NCBI RefSeq assembly: GCF_036884655.1
Contig: NC_088331.1
Location: forward strand, 21,587,001-21,651,000
DNA from: Musa acuminata AAA Group
Lineage: Eukaryota > Streptophyta > Magnoliopsida > Zingiberales > Musaceae
DNA length: 64,000 nucleotides
Direction: 5' to 3'
Shown: one piece after another, positions 21,340 to 33,101 of the stretch
How the letters are laid out: every line of letters begins with the position of its first letter
How positions within the stretch are numbered: the first letter of the stretch is position 1
Notes under the pieces: generated by a model
Database searches by the model: none
Seen by the model: the letters and a program-made list of their open reading frames with translations, nothing else
Told to the model about the DNA's origin: nothing
Translations under genes and position numbers: made by a program

Positions 21340-23228
21340 TTAATTTCTATAAAACATAAATCATTAATCAATTTATATATTTTGATAATATAACCAATAA
21401 AATGGACGAACTCAATGCACAAGGCTTCTCCTAATGTCGGGTATGAAAAATAATTTTTTTATTATATCATGTATGATGGAGTTATTCAATTAAATTTTTT
21501 TTGTGTGCAATATAATATTTCTAGAATGGAAATATAAAGATATATTGCTAGAGGTATTATTGTTTCTGATAATTATATTTTTTCCCTTTGATAGAAAGTT
21601 GTCTAATGTAAAAAAGTTCATATAATTTAAGATACCACAATTAAATGCTAATAAAATAAAATTTCATGTCAAGGAATTTATTACTTTAAAGGTGAGGGAT
21701 AAAAAAAATTATAAGTATTATAAAATGTATGTAGAGAAAAGAAGCATATTGAAAAAAATTCTATCCTGATTGTAAGGTGGACAATTAGTAATAATCAACT
21801 CCCTTAATTCTCCACTCAACCTTCCTTGAAAAGAGAAACATCAATATATTACTCCAAAATTATGTTATGTAGATGTATTACTCTTTGCAAAATTGGTCAT
21901 CTAGTTGGCAGATCCATTCACCACTTTGTAAATATACACAATATTATGTTTAATAATTTTTAGCAATGAGTATAGAATCAATACTTACACTAAAAAGCTT
22001 AGTTGCTTTTTTGGTCCTGTTTCGATGATTCTTAATACTGATCAAACCTAAATTTTCATGATGAAGAATAACTCAATTGATGAGTTGAAAAGACTAAAGC
22101 TTTGTTTGTGAAAAATTATTAATAATTCAGTCAAAATAATTTTTGAAATAATTAAATATGGATTGATATTTGTTCACTATTATTTATGAAATTTTAGTGG
22201 TTTTTAAACAAATAGAAAATATAAAAACCTAGACATGAAGTATTCTCTATTGAATTCTTTAACAGTTGTAGGAAAAATATTAATATGAATATCGTCGATG
22301 CATTTAATAGAATTTATAAAGATCGTAAGCTTATATCAAAACAAGGAAAAGTTATCATTGTTTTCATTATTTCAAAAAAATGATTAGCTTTTGGGATAAC
22401 TCATTTTGTTCCATAACTCTATATGATACCATATTACAACTCTTGGCTAAGATTTTAGCTCTAAGAATAATTTTTTTTTAAATAAGTTGGTAAGTAAACA
22501 TAAAATTATTTTGTCTCAGGTACAAATAAACACGTCAACATCATTCAAGCTAAGAAACTTTTTTGCTATATGGCTAGCTCAAAATGTAAAAAATTTCTTA
22601 TACTAAAAAAACATGACTCAGCAATGGTTTATTATAAAGTCTCTTGGGGAGTAACGATAATGATTCTTACATGTATGATATACTTGACTAAGATAAAATT
22701 TGAAAATATGATCTAAACTTACTTTAATTCACCAACATTTATCTATCTTTTTAATTGGATTATGTTTACGTGGTTTCCTTTTTGATATTACACAAGGACA
22801 CCCACATTTCTGCATATCTAAATATTATTAAGTAACAAGACCTTAGTAAATTTCAAATAGATCAAAGCATATTAAAATAATTTACCACAATCAAAGTCAA
22901 TAGAATTCAATCTTCCCACTAGATGATAGCTAATTATTTCCTAGTAGCTTAAATAAGTAATTCCAAATTCTGTAAAACTCTAATAGATATATTGAAATAC
23001 AATATTTAGATTTTCAACCTATCTGTTAACTAGGTAAAATTAAAGATTTTTTTTAATTCTCACCATGAGGGTTCGGTAAAACAAAATCCTATATGTGGCA
23101 CAATGGACTACTTAATATGGTTATCATATATAATCAATTTCCTATAAAAAGGTTGATGAATTGTTTTGGTTTCCATTCCATTAATTTTTAATGAAATCAC
23201 AAGTTTCTTTCATACTATATTTGAATAA
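21340..23228. repeat. Host tandem repeat unit 3, left part
   Basis: Matches units 1 and 2 from their start through the LINE fragment up to ...ATATTTGAATA. There the homology stops, about 12 bases short of the TATA box. It resumes at 61,825 with the TATA box itself. The intervening 38.6 kb is all retroelement sequence. Confidence 0.85.
22220..22815 (+). pseudogene. Degenerate L1-type LINE reverse transcriptase, unit 3
   Basis: Best-preserved wording of the LINE landmarks: TLYDTILQLLAKILALRI at about 22,410-22,470, YYKVSWG at about 22,630, then DITQGHP at about 22,785. Frames are broken between them. Orientation and position in the unit match copies 1 and 2, so the LINE inserted before the unit was duplicated. 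Confidence 0.65.
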
Positions 23229-23468
23229 AGAACAATGCTTTTAGGTCCTTTTTTCTATTCTCTATAAGCTCAATTTCTTTATCTGGATCCACATATCCAT
23301 TCTCTTTTAAGTCTAAAAAATCCTAAGACTTGAATAGAGTCTTTATCTTAATACTCCAAAATTCATAGCATTTGTCCGAGAAGATGAGAATAAGGGGTTG
23401 AGACATGGAATTGCCATTGAAAGCCTTAATGCCCAGTTCAATTTAAAAATTAGCTCTGATACCACAAA
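23229..23468 (-). mobile_element. Fragment of LTR-element internal region with primer-binding site
   Basis: The complement of 23,453-23,464 reads GTGGTATCAGAGC, an initiator-tRNA primer-binding site next to the LTR edge at 23,469. The 220 bp to its left would be the 5' end of the internal region. It is truncated at the junction with unit 3 and shows no identifiable gag. Confidence 0.6.
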
Positions 23469-23803
23469 TGTTAGGGATGGAGGAGAAAGGAAATGATAAA
23501 AATAAAATACTACGATGCAATTAAAAAGAATCCTTTCGATCAAGAAAATCGATGTAGTATTTGAACAAGAGGAAAGACATATAACACTTACACGATATTC
23601 CCAAGTGAACACTTCTATTTTGTTTTATGAACTATGGTCCTATGTATAGGACCTATATGTAACTACCTTACTCTATCATGTCACCCATGATTAAGTCAAG
23701 TGTAGGAACTATGCTATAACTTTTAGATTACAGGCCACTACTTCGAATATGCCTATAACTACCTAGAACATGACAACTACCATCTATGAATCAATTCTCA
23801 ACA
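23469..23803 (-). repeat. Small 5' LTR (335 bp) of an unassigned minus element
   Basis: On the minus strand starts TGTTGAGAATTG and ends ATCCCTAACA, TG...CA, directly beside a primer-binding site. Unrelated in sequence to the large Copia LTRs. Only this LTR and the short internal fragment remain. Confidence 0.55.
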
Positions 23804-24183
23804 TATCCCAAGTATGTTGAGAAGCACGAAGGTGGGGAAGGCAACCAGCGCCAGCCTCCACATCATAAGGAATCCTACCAAGTAGCTACTAGTGAAGAAT
23901 GCTGCATTATTTTTGAAGTTAGGCACCTGCATATGCCCAAAACATGGTTAAGCAACACCACATCATCAGGAGAAAAGGGAAGAGGGGTTATGACCTTCTC
24001 ACCAATGACATCTTGGATAATGAGGCTATTGCTGGAGACGCTAGTGATGACCTCAAACATGGAGGTAGCATTGAGATCAAAGTACTCCATGTCCTACCTA
24101 AGTATCACCTTTAAGTGTCATGTCCACATCCGCATTGCTTGCGTGTCCCTTGTCCTCGTCAAACAAAATTCTTCTGCCATCAA
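23804..24183. other. Unassigned 380 bp between element fragments
   Basis: Open in the plus frame from before 23,804 into the Copia fragment at 24,184, but the residues match nothing I recognise. Probably scrap from another element joined by chance. Confidence 0.35.
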
Positions 24184-24725
24184 AGGTAAAATCATTGGCA
24201 AGGGAACCATAGGTAACAAATCGAGTTTTTCAATTGATAATGTGTTGTTAGTTGATGGATTGAAAATAATATCTTAAGCATTAGTCAATTATACGATGAA
24301 GGTTACATCGTTAGATTTGAATCTAATGTGTGTATTATTGAAAAACCAAACAATAACATATCAATGATTGCCTTAAAATAAAATAATATCTACACCATCA
24401 ACCTTGATGAACTTAATAATGAAATGTGTTTTTCCGCTTTAAATGATGATACTTAGCTTTGGCATAGAAGATTAAGCTATGCAAGTATAAAACTAATATC
24501 TAATATTTCATCTAGAGAGTTAGTACGAGGGATTCCCAATATGAAGTTTGTTAAGGACAAAGAGTGTGATGCTTGTCAACTAGGAAAACAAATAAAAACT
24601 AGTTTCAAACCAAAATATCAAATTAGCACTACTAGACCATTGCAATTTATCCATTTGGACTTATTTGGACCAATTGATACAATGATTCTAGAAGGAAGCA
24701 AATATGCCTTCGTAATTGTAGATGA
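24184..24725 (+). pseudogene. Copia pol fragment (protease end to integrase)
   Basis: Plus-strand remnant starting GKIIGKGTIGNKSSFSID and running through the pre-integrase region to CDACQLGKQIKTSFK and HLDLFGPIDT. It ends abruptly at FVIVDD where the LTR at 24,726 begins. It is close to the remnant at 9,590-10,130, with stops near 24,275 and in the HRRLGH region. It is the broken end of an older element hit by the minus Copia insertion. Confidence 0.75.
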
Positions 24726-25425
24726 TATTGGAAAATCTTGGGGGTGACATCACTTGCGCAGCGGAAGAATAAGAAAATAAAATCTCCGATTCCCAAAGAG
24801 ATGTTCGTCGTCGTGCGAAGATTAATGCGCAAAATCTGCGAAACTTAAAACTGCGTATAGAGTAGATTGTGTTACCTAGGGAGATCGTATATCCTTGTTT
24901 CCTTGCAGATCTTTAGGAGATGGTGAAGGAGGTCAAGCGTCCTCCTCTCTAGCGGTGATCCACACAGTAGGGCTGCGATGACGCTCCTCAAAACTCCAAG
25001 CCTGCTCTGAGGTGGAGAGGGGAAGGAGAATAGGAGAGGCAAGTAAAGGCTCTAGCCTATGAGACTCTGAATCCCTCCTATTTATAGAGGTCCCTTGTCA
25101 AACCCTAATGGATCCTCCCCTAGCGAGTATTGGATCTGCATCCAATAAAGGGTTTGTCCGGTTATCACGATGTCCCTCTTGAGTAACCTATGACCGGGAT
25201 TATTTTGGATATGTGTTTAAAGGTGAATCGATCTCATTATCGTGATCTCATCATGATCCGATTCCCATTGCACAAATCCCAGGACATCACAAAATATATA
25301 TATATATATATATATATGTAATAGTTATAAAGTGATATATGCCAAAAAATAAGCAAAAAAATTATGTATCAAGTCACACGTGCCATCACTCCCGTGATTG
25401 GCTTGTTGGGCACCTATGACTAGCA
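24726..25425 (-). repeat. 3' LTR of minus Copia element, internally deleted
   Basis: Minus-strand LTR ending ...CTAGCA on the plus right side and beginning TATTGGAAAATC on the left (decayed TGTTGGGAAATC). It is 700 bp against 1,495 bp for the intact solo copy at 39,794: about 800 bp are missing from the middle, between the AACAC/AAGGG region near 25,145 and CCGGTTATCACGATG near 25,155. Contains an (AT)n microsatellite at 25,297-25,317. Confidence 0.8.
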
Positions 25426-26159
25426 ATCTCCCACTTGACCTAAATCCAATCACCGGCTTGTTGGGCACCTATGACTAGCAATCTCCCACTTGACCTAAAT
25501 CCAATCACCAATGTGTCTGATCCCTTATTTGAGTAATTGCCCCATAATTATCGCAATATAAGGAAGTCAGCTTCTCGCTACCCGGCACGACTCCCAAATC
25601 TGTGATGAACTTCTTCACCCAAACTCCCTCCTTTGTTGCATGCTACCTGGCACGACTCCCAAATCTGTGATGAACTTCTTCACCCAAACTCCCTCCTTTG
25701 GGTTACGATCTCTTTGATAAGCTGGAACCTCGTCAGAACACTTATGATGAGACCCGGGTTCCCTTATTTGAGTAATTGCCCCATAATTATCGCAATATAA
25801 GGAAGTCAGCTTCTCACTACCCGGCACGACTTACGATCTCTTTGATAAGCTGGAACCTCGTCAGAACACTTATGATGAGACCCGGGTTCCCTTATTTGAG
25901 TAATTGCCCCATAATTATCGCAATATAAGGAAGTCAGCTTCTCGCTACCCGGCACGACTCCCAAATCACCTCCATATACTGGTAAAAGATCCTTAGTCCT
26001 TCTCAAGTACTTAAAATCACATCCATATACTGGTAAAAGATCCTTAGTCCTTCTCAAGTACTTAAGGATACATTTTACTACTTTCCAGTGCTCCAAGCCT
26101 GGATCCGCCTGATACTTGCTCGTGACACTCAGAGCATGCGCTATATCAGGCCTAGTACA
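25426..26159 (-). pseudogene. Scrambled and duplicated Copia RNase H 3' region
   Basis: Begins with the polypurine complement ATCTCCCACTTGACC, duplicated with its flank (about 61 bp) at 25,471. Three overlapping copies of an RNase H segment follow (25,525, 25,763 and 25,888), plus a duplicated block reading LKYLRRTKDLLPVYG at about 25,970-26,060. At the right end, TRPDIAHALS marks RNase H. The direct duplications break the frame many times. They look like replication-slippage or template-switch products. Confidence 0.75.
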
Positions 26160-26685
26160 TGTCACGACCCGAGTCTGATGAGCCAACTGGCCAATAACTC
26201 CATTTCGGTCCTTCAACCACGGACCAAAATGCTTAAGCGGGAGTTAACGTAGTACACTCATCAGGCCCTTATAAGCTAATCATACACATTGCCCACTTCC
26301 GATGTGGGACTAATGGGATGTTACACTATCCCCAACTCAATTAGCTTGACGTCCTTGTCAAGGCCCGACATATCCCAGATCGAACCCTAGCATAGAGCGT
26401 GAGGTTTAACTCAGTGGTGGCTCCACGCCGTGATGAGTTCTTGACTCTATCCACGGGTAGCCCTTTCCTACTCGAGCCCTCTCACCCTACCCAAATGCTA
26501 GGTCGGCTCTGATACCAAATGTCACGACCCGAGTCTAATGAGCCAACTGGCCAATAACTCCATTTCGGTCCTTCAACCACGGACCAAAATGCTTAAGCAG
26601 GAGTTAACGTAGTACACTCATCAGGCTCTTATAAGCTAATCATACACATTGCCCACTTCCGATGTGGGACTAATGGGATGTTACA
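26160..26685 (-). mobile_element. TRIM element (526 bp) inside Copia RT/RNase H
   Basis: Two near-identical 166 bp direct repeats (26,160-26,325 and 26,520-26,685) begin TGTCACGACCCGAG and end GGGATGTTACA. They enclose 194 bp with no coding capacity. The complement of about 26,506-26,519 is TTGGTATCAGAGCC, a primer-binding site next to the right repeat. A CCCC polypurine complement follows the left repeat. Flanks GTACA and ATACA suggest a 5 bp target duplication with one change. The element splits the Copia frame directly after the TRPDIAHALS motif. These are the hallmarks of a terminal-repeat retrotransposon in miniature. I see no 5S rRNA-like segment of the Cassandra type. Confidence 0.85.
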
Positions 26686-29160
26686 ATACATAGCATGACA
26701 TACATAATAGACCCTATTGCTGAGGCATAAGGTATCATATCCATGTTCACCCTTTCTTTTGGAGTCTTTGGGGACATACTCATAGAAAGGAATATCTATG
26801 TCTCATCGGTATGAGACCTCTCTTAGAATTTTCCATGCCAAACCTTTTGACAATAGTTTCTATGTACCTGGACTGGGACAAGCCAAGCATCCTCTTAGAT
26901 CTATCTGTATAGATTTGAATCCCCAAGATATAGGATGTTTCCCCTAAGTCCTTCATGGAGAAGTGTCTAGATAACCAAGCCTTTAATGTGAATAGCATTC
27001 CTACGTTATTCCCGATGATTAGGATGTCATCCACATATAACACCAAAAAGGTGATAGCGCTCCCACTTACCTTCCTATATACACAAGACTCATCTTCGTT
27101 CTTAACGAAGTCATAAGATTTGATTGCCTCATCAAATCTTATGTTCCAACTTTGGAAAGCTTGCTTTAGTCCATAAATGGATCTAAGCAACCTACACACC
27201 TTATCTCGGCAGTCCTTGGACACGAATCCCTCAGGTTACATCATATACACCTCCTCCTCGAGGTTCCCATTGAGGAATGCGGTTTTCACATCTATCTGCC
27301 AAATCTCATAATCATAGTGTGCTGCAATAGCCAATAGAATTCTGATGGATTTTAGCATTGCTACGGGTGAGAAGGTTTCGTCGTAGTCAACACCTTGCCG
27401 TTGACGATACCCCTTAGCCACTAGCCTTACTTTATAGGTCTCTACCGTTTCATCTACTCCGATCTTTTTCTTAAAGATCCACTTGCAACCGATGGGTACA
27501 ATACCTTCGGGCGCATCAACTAGGTTCCAAACTTTGTTGGAGTACATAGAATCCATCTCAGAATTCATGACTTCTTGCCACTTCCTGAAGTCTATACTCA
27601 TAATAGCCTCCTTGTAGGTCTGAGGATCAATATTCTCAATATCCTCTCCTCTAATATGTCCCACATATCTCTCAAGAGGATGGGATACTCTATCAGACCT
27701 ACGTAAAGTTGAAACTTGTGTATTAAGTACTTGAAAAGACTCGAGCTATAGAGTGGTTCTTGAACTTGGTTCTCCAACCTCGCTCAACTCTATCATTCTT
27801 CCACTATTTCCACCAAGAATATGTTTCTTCTCAAGGAACACTACTCTCTTAGCTACAAAGACTTTTCGTTCCTCTAGATGATAGAAATAATACCCATAAG
27901 TTATCCCACAAATTTGCATCGCTCTGTCCTTGATTCTAACTTATCGGGGTTGTATCTTTTAACATGGGTAGGACAGCCCCAAATCTTAACAACCTTAAGA
28001 TCAGGCTTCTTCCCTTTCTATATCTTATATGGTGTAGACACTACCAACTTAGTTGGAACTCTATTCAGAAGGTAAGCTGTGGTCTCTAGGGCATATCCCT
28101 AGAATAAGATGGGTAGGTCAGCGAAACTCATCATGGACCATACCATATCTAACAACGTATGATTCCTCCTTCCAGAGACACCGTTAAGCTGAGGTGTATA
28201 AGGAGGTGTCCATTGGGATAATATCCCATGGTCCTTGAGGAACTGAGTAAACTCTATACTTAAGTACTCACCTCCTCGATCTGATCGAAGAGTTTTGATA
28301 CTCTTTCCAATCTGGTTCTCTACCTCATTCTTATACTCTCTCAATTTCTCAAAGGCCTCGGACTTGTACTTCATTAAGTACACATATCCATACCTTGAGA
28401 AATCATTAGTAAAGGTAATGAAGTAGGAGTATCCACCAATGGCATGAGTTGACATGGGTCCACATACATCACTATGTATGAGTTCCAACAACTCAATGTC
28501 TCTCTCTCCAGTTCCACTAAATGGAGAGTTGGTCAGTTTTCCACAAAGACAAGGCTCGCAAGTTGCATATGACACATAGTCGAATGGATCTAGATATCCA
28601 TCATTTCACAACTTTTGAATCCTTCTTTCATGGATGTGACCTAGCCTACAATGTCATAGGTATGCACTATTCATCTCATCTCGTTTTCTCTTGGACACAT
28701 TTACATTCATGATATGTAGAGTAGTTTCTAACATAAATAAAACATTATGCAATGTTCCTTTCGTGATGATCTTATCATCTAATAATATTGAACAATCATT
28801 GTTTTCAAAAACTAATTTATATCCACTAACTTTCAAACATGAAATGGAGATAATGTTTTTGATAATAGAAGGAACAAAATAACATGCATCTAATGCAATA
28901 AAAGCTCCACTAGGCAGATGTAGGGCGACCTTGCCAAAAGCTACTACAGCAACTTTTGCTCCATTACCCATCTTGAGGTCCATCTCGCCTCTCTCTAGTC
29001 TCCTAGGTCTTGCTAGAACTTGTAACGAATTGCATATATGATAAGCACTATCGGTATCCAATACCCATGTGTTATCATAACAGTTTGACAAATGGAGATT
29101 GATCATGAATGTACTTGAAGCTTCATCAAGCTTTTGTTTCGCCCTTTCTGCAAGGTACTC
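26686..29160 (-). pseudogene. Copia pol (protease, integrase, RT), minus strand
   Basis: Read leftwards: protease-like WVLDTDSAYHICNS (29,055) with DTD in place of DSG; an LLDDKIITKGTLHNVLF pre-integrase region; integrase CEPCLCGKLTNSPF and HSDVCGPM (28,470-28,560), then LRSDRGGEYLS. The expected catalytic Glu in NGVSERRN is Gly (NGVSGRRN, about 28,170). RT starts WQEVMNSEMDSMYSNKVW (about 27,560), has VAKGYRQRQGVDYDETFSPVA, and keeps the catalytic LYVDDILIIGN (about 27,015-27,050). A stop (near 27,235) and frameshifts divide the blocks. Protease and integrase are inactive as read, while the RT active site survives. A TRIM and duplications disrupt RNase H to the left. Confidence 0.85.
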
Positions 29161-29175
29161 TTTGCAGTTCCTCTT

Positions 29176-29934
29176 CTAGTGCCCATCTTTACCACAATAG
29201 AAGCATTGGCCTTTGTCATTTATTGGGTCTTTCTTAGCAACCTTTACTTTACCTGGTCTGCCCTTGCCCTTTTCCTTCTTAAGGGACCTTTTTACTTTTC
29301 TTTTCTTTCTGGTCTCACTAGTGTAGAGAACTGGCTTCTCTTTCTTAATAGTACTCTCTACCTCCCTCAACATATTGAGGAGCTCTGGGAGAGTCACCTC
29401 AAGCTTGTTCATATTAAAATTCATTATGAACTATGAAAAGGAATCTAGTAGGGACTGAAGCACAGTGTCCACACATAAGTTATCCTCTAGGACCATTCCT
29501 AGACCTGTGAGTTTCTCTATCCACTCAATCATCTTTAGGACATGGTTCTGAACCGGTGTCCCCTTAGTCATCCTAGCGTGGAAGAGGCTCTTAGATATCT
29601 TATATCGCTGAGTCCTTCCCTGTTCCTCAAATAATTTGCGGACATGTAGGAGAATGGATCTGGCATCCATCTGTTCATGTTGTCTCTATAACTTAGGAGT
29701 CATAGTGCCCAACATATAGCACTGAGCAAGAATGAAGTCATTAACGTACTTCACATAGCGAGCGATCTCATCCTCGCTTGTCCCTTCTTTGGGCGTAGGC
29801 ATCACTATATCAAGGACGTACATGATTTTCTCCGCCGTGAGAATAATTCTCAAGTTACGGAGCCAATCTGTATAATTTGGACCAGTGAGGCGATTGACAT
29901 CAAGTATGCCACGTAAGGGATTTGAAAGCGACAT
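29176..29934 (-). pseudogene. Copia gag, minus strand
   Basis: ATG at 29,934 gives MSLSNPLRGILDVNRLTGPN, then YTDWLRNLRIIL, a typical Copia gag N-terminus (DUF4219/UBN2 region). Three open blocks (29,934-29,686, 29,670-29,431, 29,424-29,176) are separated by single stops. The last holds the knuckle [10 protein letters not shown] followed by a decayed fourth position. Homology with the gag at 44,426 is remote, so this element belongs to a different Copia lineage. Confidence 0.8.
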
Positions 29935-31386
29935 TTTCTGAAATTAAAGATGTAGTAGAAATGAATAACATGCAGATTTTGCAAGAAATAAACTATCAAG
30001 ATATGGACTTCTATCTTAATATGCTCCCACTATTTTACTAACGAGTCACGCGACACTCTCAGCATGTGAAATAGAAGTCTCTAGCAGACTTCTAGTGGGG
30101 ATCAGGATCCAATCAACGTCTTAGTATAACCTCGAGGGACTCGACCAATCACACAAAGCCTAAAAGGTAGGCAACTCTTGCCGATCACAACTCCTTGTGA
30201 TTCTCGTCCTATTTGGCCTCTGAATCACCATGGTCTCGAGGGACTCGACCAACCATGATGCTCGGTTAAGTCAACTCCTTTGTTACAAGATGAGTCTAAT
30301 TTGATGATATACCCTCGAGGGACTCGAACAAGCATACCATGTCCTGAGGTCATCGATGACATCTCTATGTCGTAAGCAAGATAGCGAATTGCGATATAGG
30401 TGAGTCTCGAGGGACTCGACCAACTCAACCTACACCGACTTATAATGATGGAAGGCCACATGGGTCAATCTAATTACCTCACGTTTACCGACTTAATATT
30501 CTCGAGAGAGATGTTTCTATGATTTGGTCTCCTAATATGACATGTCACACATATACATATTTAATATATATCTACATCGCATGCAAATATATATACATAT
30601 CTAGTATGTGTATAAGTAATCACACTAGATAATCATGGACCATAACCTAATGTGATTAGGCCTGAGCTAGTAGGCCTAATCACTCACAACAAGATCTATG
30701 TATGCAACGGCGCATCTCCATGCTTTGTGATCGTCCATCTCATCCTCGTCGGTTCCGTCGACATCTCGATGCATCTTCATGTATCGCGATCGTCCGTCTC
30801 GTGGGTCCCGCTATCTTATCCACGCTCCCGCTGCGTCTCCTCATGTGATTACAACTTAATCATAGGTATGCATGCCCGACAATAAACAAGAAATATAATG
30901 GAGGCTCGCAGACCCTAATAATAATCATCACAAGTACACACATCAAATGGTCCATGATCATCCGGCCACACATCATACATCACATATATAAATAATCATC
31001 GTCATGTAGGACAACTAGATAATGATAAAAATAATAATCAACTAAACTTTTTAATTAATTAATATTTTCTGAAATTAGGGACATGTAGGGAATTTTTGAA
31101 TTCCTAGGGGTATTTTCATAATTTAGACAAAAAGACATAAATTGGAATTTCTCAAATTCATAAGGGCAAAACTATCTTTTGTCCAGAAAACTCTAATGCC
31201 CTACTCCCCTTTGCTGTTGCCGCCGCCACCCTACTGGCGGCAGCTTGTGCGGCGGGGCAAGGGCGCCACCCCTGCAAGTGGGCTCCCCCATGGATTGGCG
31301 CCCCTGCGGGTGGCACTACACCCCCCCTCGCACACCCACCCCCCCCCCCCCCCCCCCCCCCCCCCCCGCGAGCATTGTGCCCGCGG
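29935..31386 (-). other. Untranslated leader of minus Copia, left part
   Basis: No gene. Holds four copies of an 18-base motif CTCGAGGGACTCGACCAA (30,131; 30,235; 30,314; 30,406), each a hairpin with arms TCGAG/CTCGA, then AT-rich sequence and a GC-rich end with a 29-base C run (31,339-31,367). Split from its remainder (37,165-37,520) by the Gypsy insertion. Confidence 0.65.
30131..30423. repeat. Four spaced hairpin motifs in Copia leader
   Basis: CTCGAGGGACTCGACCAA at 30,131-30,148, 30,235-30,252, 30,314-30,331 (one change) and 30,406-30,423, spaced about 80-105 bp. The core TCGAG-GGA-CTCGA is a perfect inverted repeat around three bases. Position in the RNA leader suggests a structural role such as dimerisation or packaging (inference). 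Confidence 0.7.
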
Positions 31387-31391
31387 GTGCA

Positions 31392-31827
31392 TGTTAGGAC
31401 TCTAGCTTGGAGAGTCCTAATTGAGAGGGACATTGTTAGAACTCTAGCTAGGAGTGTCATAATTGAGAGGGACATTCATATAAAACCTACCTAAGCCGAC
31501 TCTTATTAAAGAGGTGAAGAGGCCGACTAGGGTTAGGAGGTTATTTCTTAGAGATGAATTAGGAGTTGTAAAGGAATAGGAGTCTTGAGTAGAAGTCCTA
31601 TTAAGAGTTGGTTAGAAGTAGGAGTCTTGAGTAGGAGTCCTATTAGGAGTTAGGGTTTAGAAACCCTATAAATAGCCATGTATTCCTCCTCTTTTGATAA
31701 ACAATAGATGACTCTTTTCTGCAGCCTTTGAGTAGCAACTTAGAGGGAGGAACCCCTATAGAGTTCCAAGGAGGTTGATCCCCTAAAGAGATCAACCCGA
31801 AGTTTAGAATCTGCAAGGGTTCTAACA
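31392..31827 (+). repeat. Gypsy 5' LTR (436 bp)
   Basis: Starts TGTTAGGACTCTAGCTTGG, ends GGGTTCTAACA. Contains a TATAAATAGCC promoter at about 31,667 and a short internal duplication of its first 40 bases (31,392 and 31,434). Followed at 31,828 by the primer-binding site CCTGGTATCAGAGC. Confidence 0.9.
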
Positions 31828-31842
31828 CCTGGTATCAGAGCA
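31828..31842 (+). promoter_or_regulatory. Gypsy primer-binding site
   Basis: TGGTATCAGAGC two bases inside the 5' LTR, complementary to initiator tRNA-Met. Confidence 0.85.
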
Positions 31843-33071
31843 GCGTTCTTGGCATCTCGCTGCCCTTCCACATCCATCCATCAACCCTCCACAACCACCC
31901 AAAGCAATTCCCACAATTGCTTAAGAGATCGTTACCAAATTCCATTGTCATCTCCACCACCACGGATCATCCTTTGATCTCCCCATGAATTGCAGCAGGG
32001 TTTGGTTTTCTACCTTACTGCTGCTGCAATTTAGTTATCCTTATTTGAAAATCTCAAAAAAATTATTCCTATATTGCTGCATAAACTTTTCGTCATAAAG
32101 TTTTCATCTCTACGACGAAAGATACATTGCAGAATTCCAACCGTATAGCACTGTCTGTTTGATCTTGCTACTATGTTTTTTCTATCCAAATCTCTACAAA
32201 ATTTTTATGATATCTTTGACATTTCCTAACAGCAGATTTCCTTTGGTTTTGTCAAAACATTCTCAATATAAACCATTGATATTTTACGTCTAATCTGCTA
32301 TACTTGAAAATCTGTACTGTAAAATTTCAGCCGCATAACACTATTTGTTTGATCTTGATACTACATTGTTTCTATCCAAATCTCTACGAAATTCTTATGA
32401 TAGCTTTGACACTTCTAACAGTCGAATTCCCTTTGGTTTCATCAAAAAATTCTCAATATAAACCACTGATCTTTTACGTCCAATCTGCTATACTTAAAAA
32501 TCTATGCTGTAGAAAATTTCAGCCGCATATTGTTGCCTTAACCCATCTATTTGCAATCTTTTTTGAATGAAATTTATTATACACTACATAGATCATCTTG
32601 GCTTCCATCTATGATTGATCTATTAAGAAATTCATCTTTAAAAATGATTTTGTGTTGCTGCAAATTTTCATCGTAACCCGCTGAAATTTCTCGACGAGAA
32701 TTCTGCAATTGCAACTTGCACCAATTTCCTTGCTATTATACTACCGAAATTTTCTTGAGTAAATTAGATATTCTTGCTGTCATATAAACTATGATTTTGC
32801 TATCAATTCCCTCCTCAATTCTCTCAAGTTTTTGGTGGAAATTACGTCAAGAAACCGTTGTTTCTTCGACGATAATTCTACTCTTACAAGATAGCACATA
32901 CTTGCTGCAACTTCCACTTATTTCTATCAAACCTTTGCTACCATCTACCACAGATCCAAAACTTTCATCTACAGCCCTAAAACTCCACCAAACCACACCC
33001 TCAAACTGCACCCAAAATAGCCACAAAACAAGCCTAAACCGTAGCCTACATCCACCGATCTACCAACCCTT
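31843..33071 (+). other. Gypsy untranslated leader
   Basis: Over 1.2 kb without a credible gene. It contains an imperfect direct duplication of roughly 170 bp (about 32,140-32,310 and 32,320-32,520) centred on TGTTTGATCTTG and TTTCTATCCAAATCTCTAC. Confidence 0.6.
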
Positions 33072-33101
33072 TTGACCATCACCTCTCTCAACCAATACAT
33101 G

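Noticed and set aside
23786..24277. 163-codon frame joining unknown sequence to Copia pol
   Set aside because: It starts inside an LTR end and fuses unrelated scraps; the chimera is a product of nested insertion.
26160..26685. Cassandra-type TRIM carrying a 5S rRNA-like promoter
   Set aside because: I see no 5S internal control region in either terminal repeat; only general TRIM structure is supported.
31158..31475. Glycine-run protein on the minus strand
   Set aside because: The poly-glycine is the 29-base C homopolymer; the frame crosses the Gypsy target duplication.
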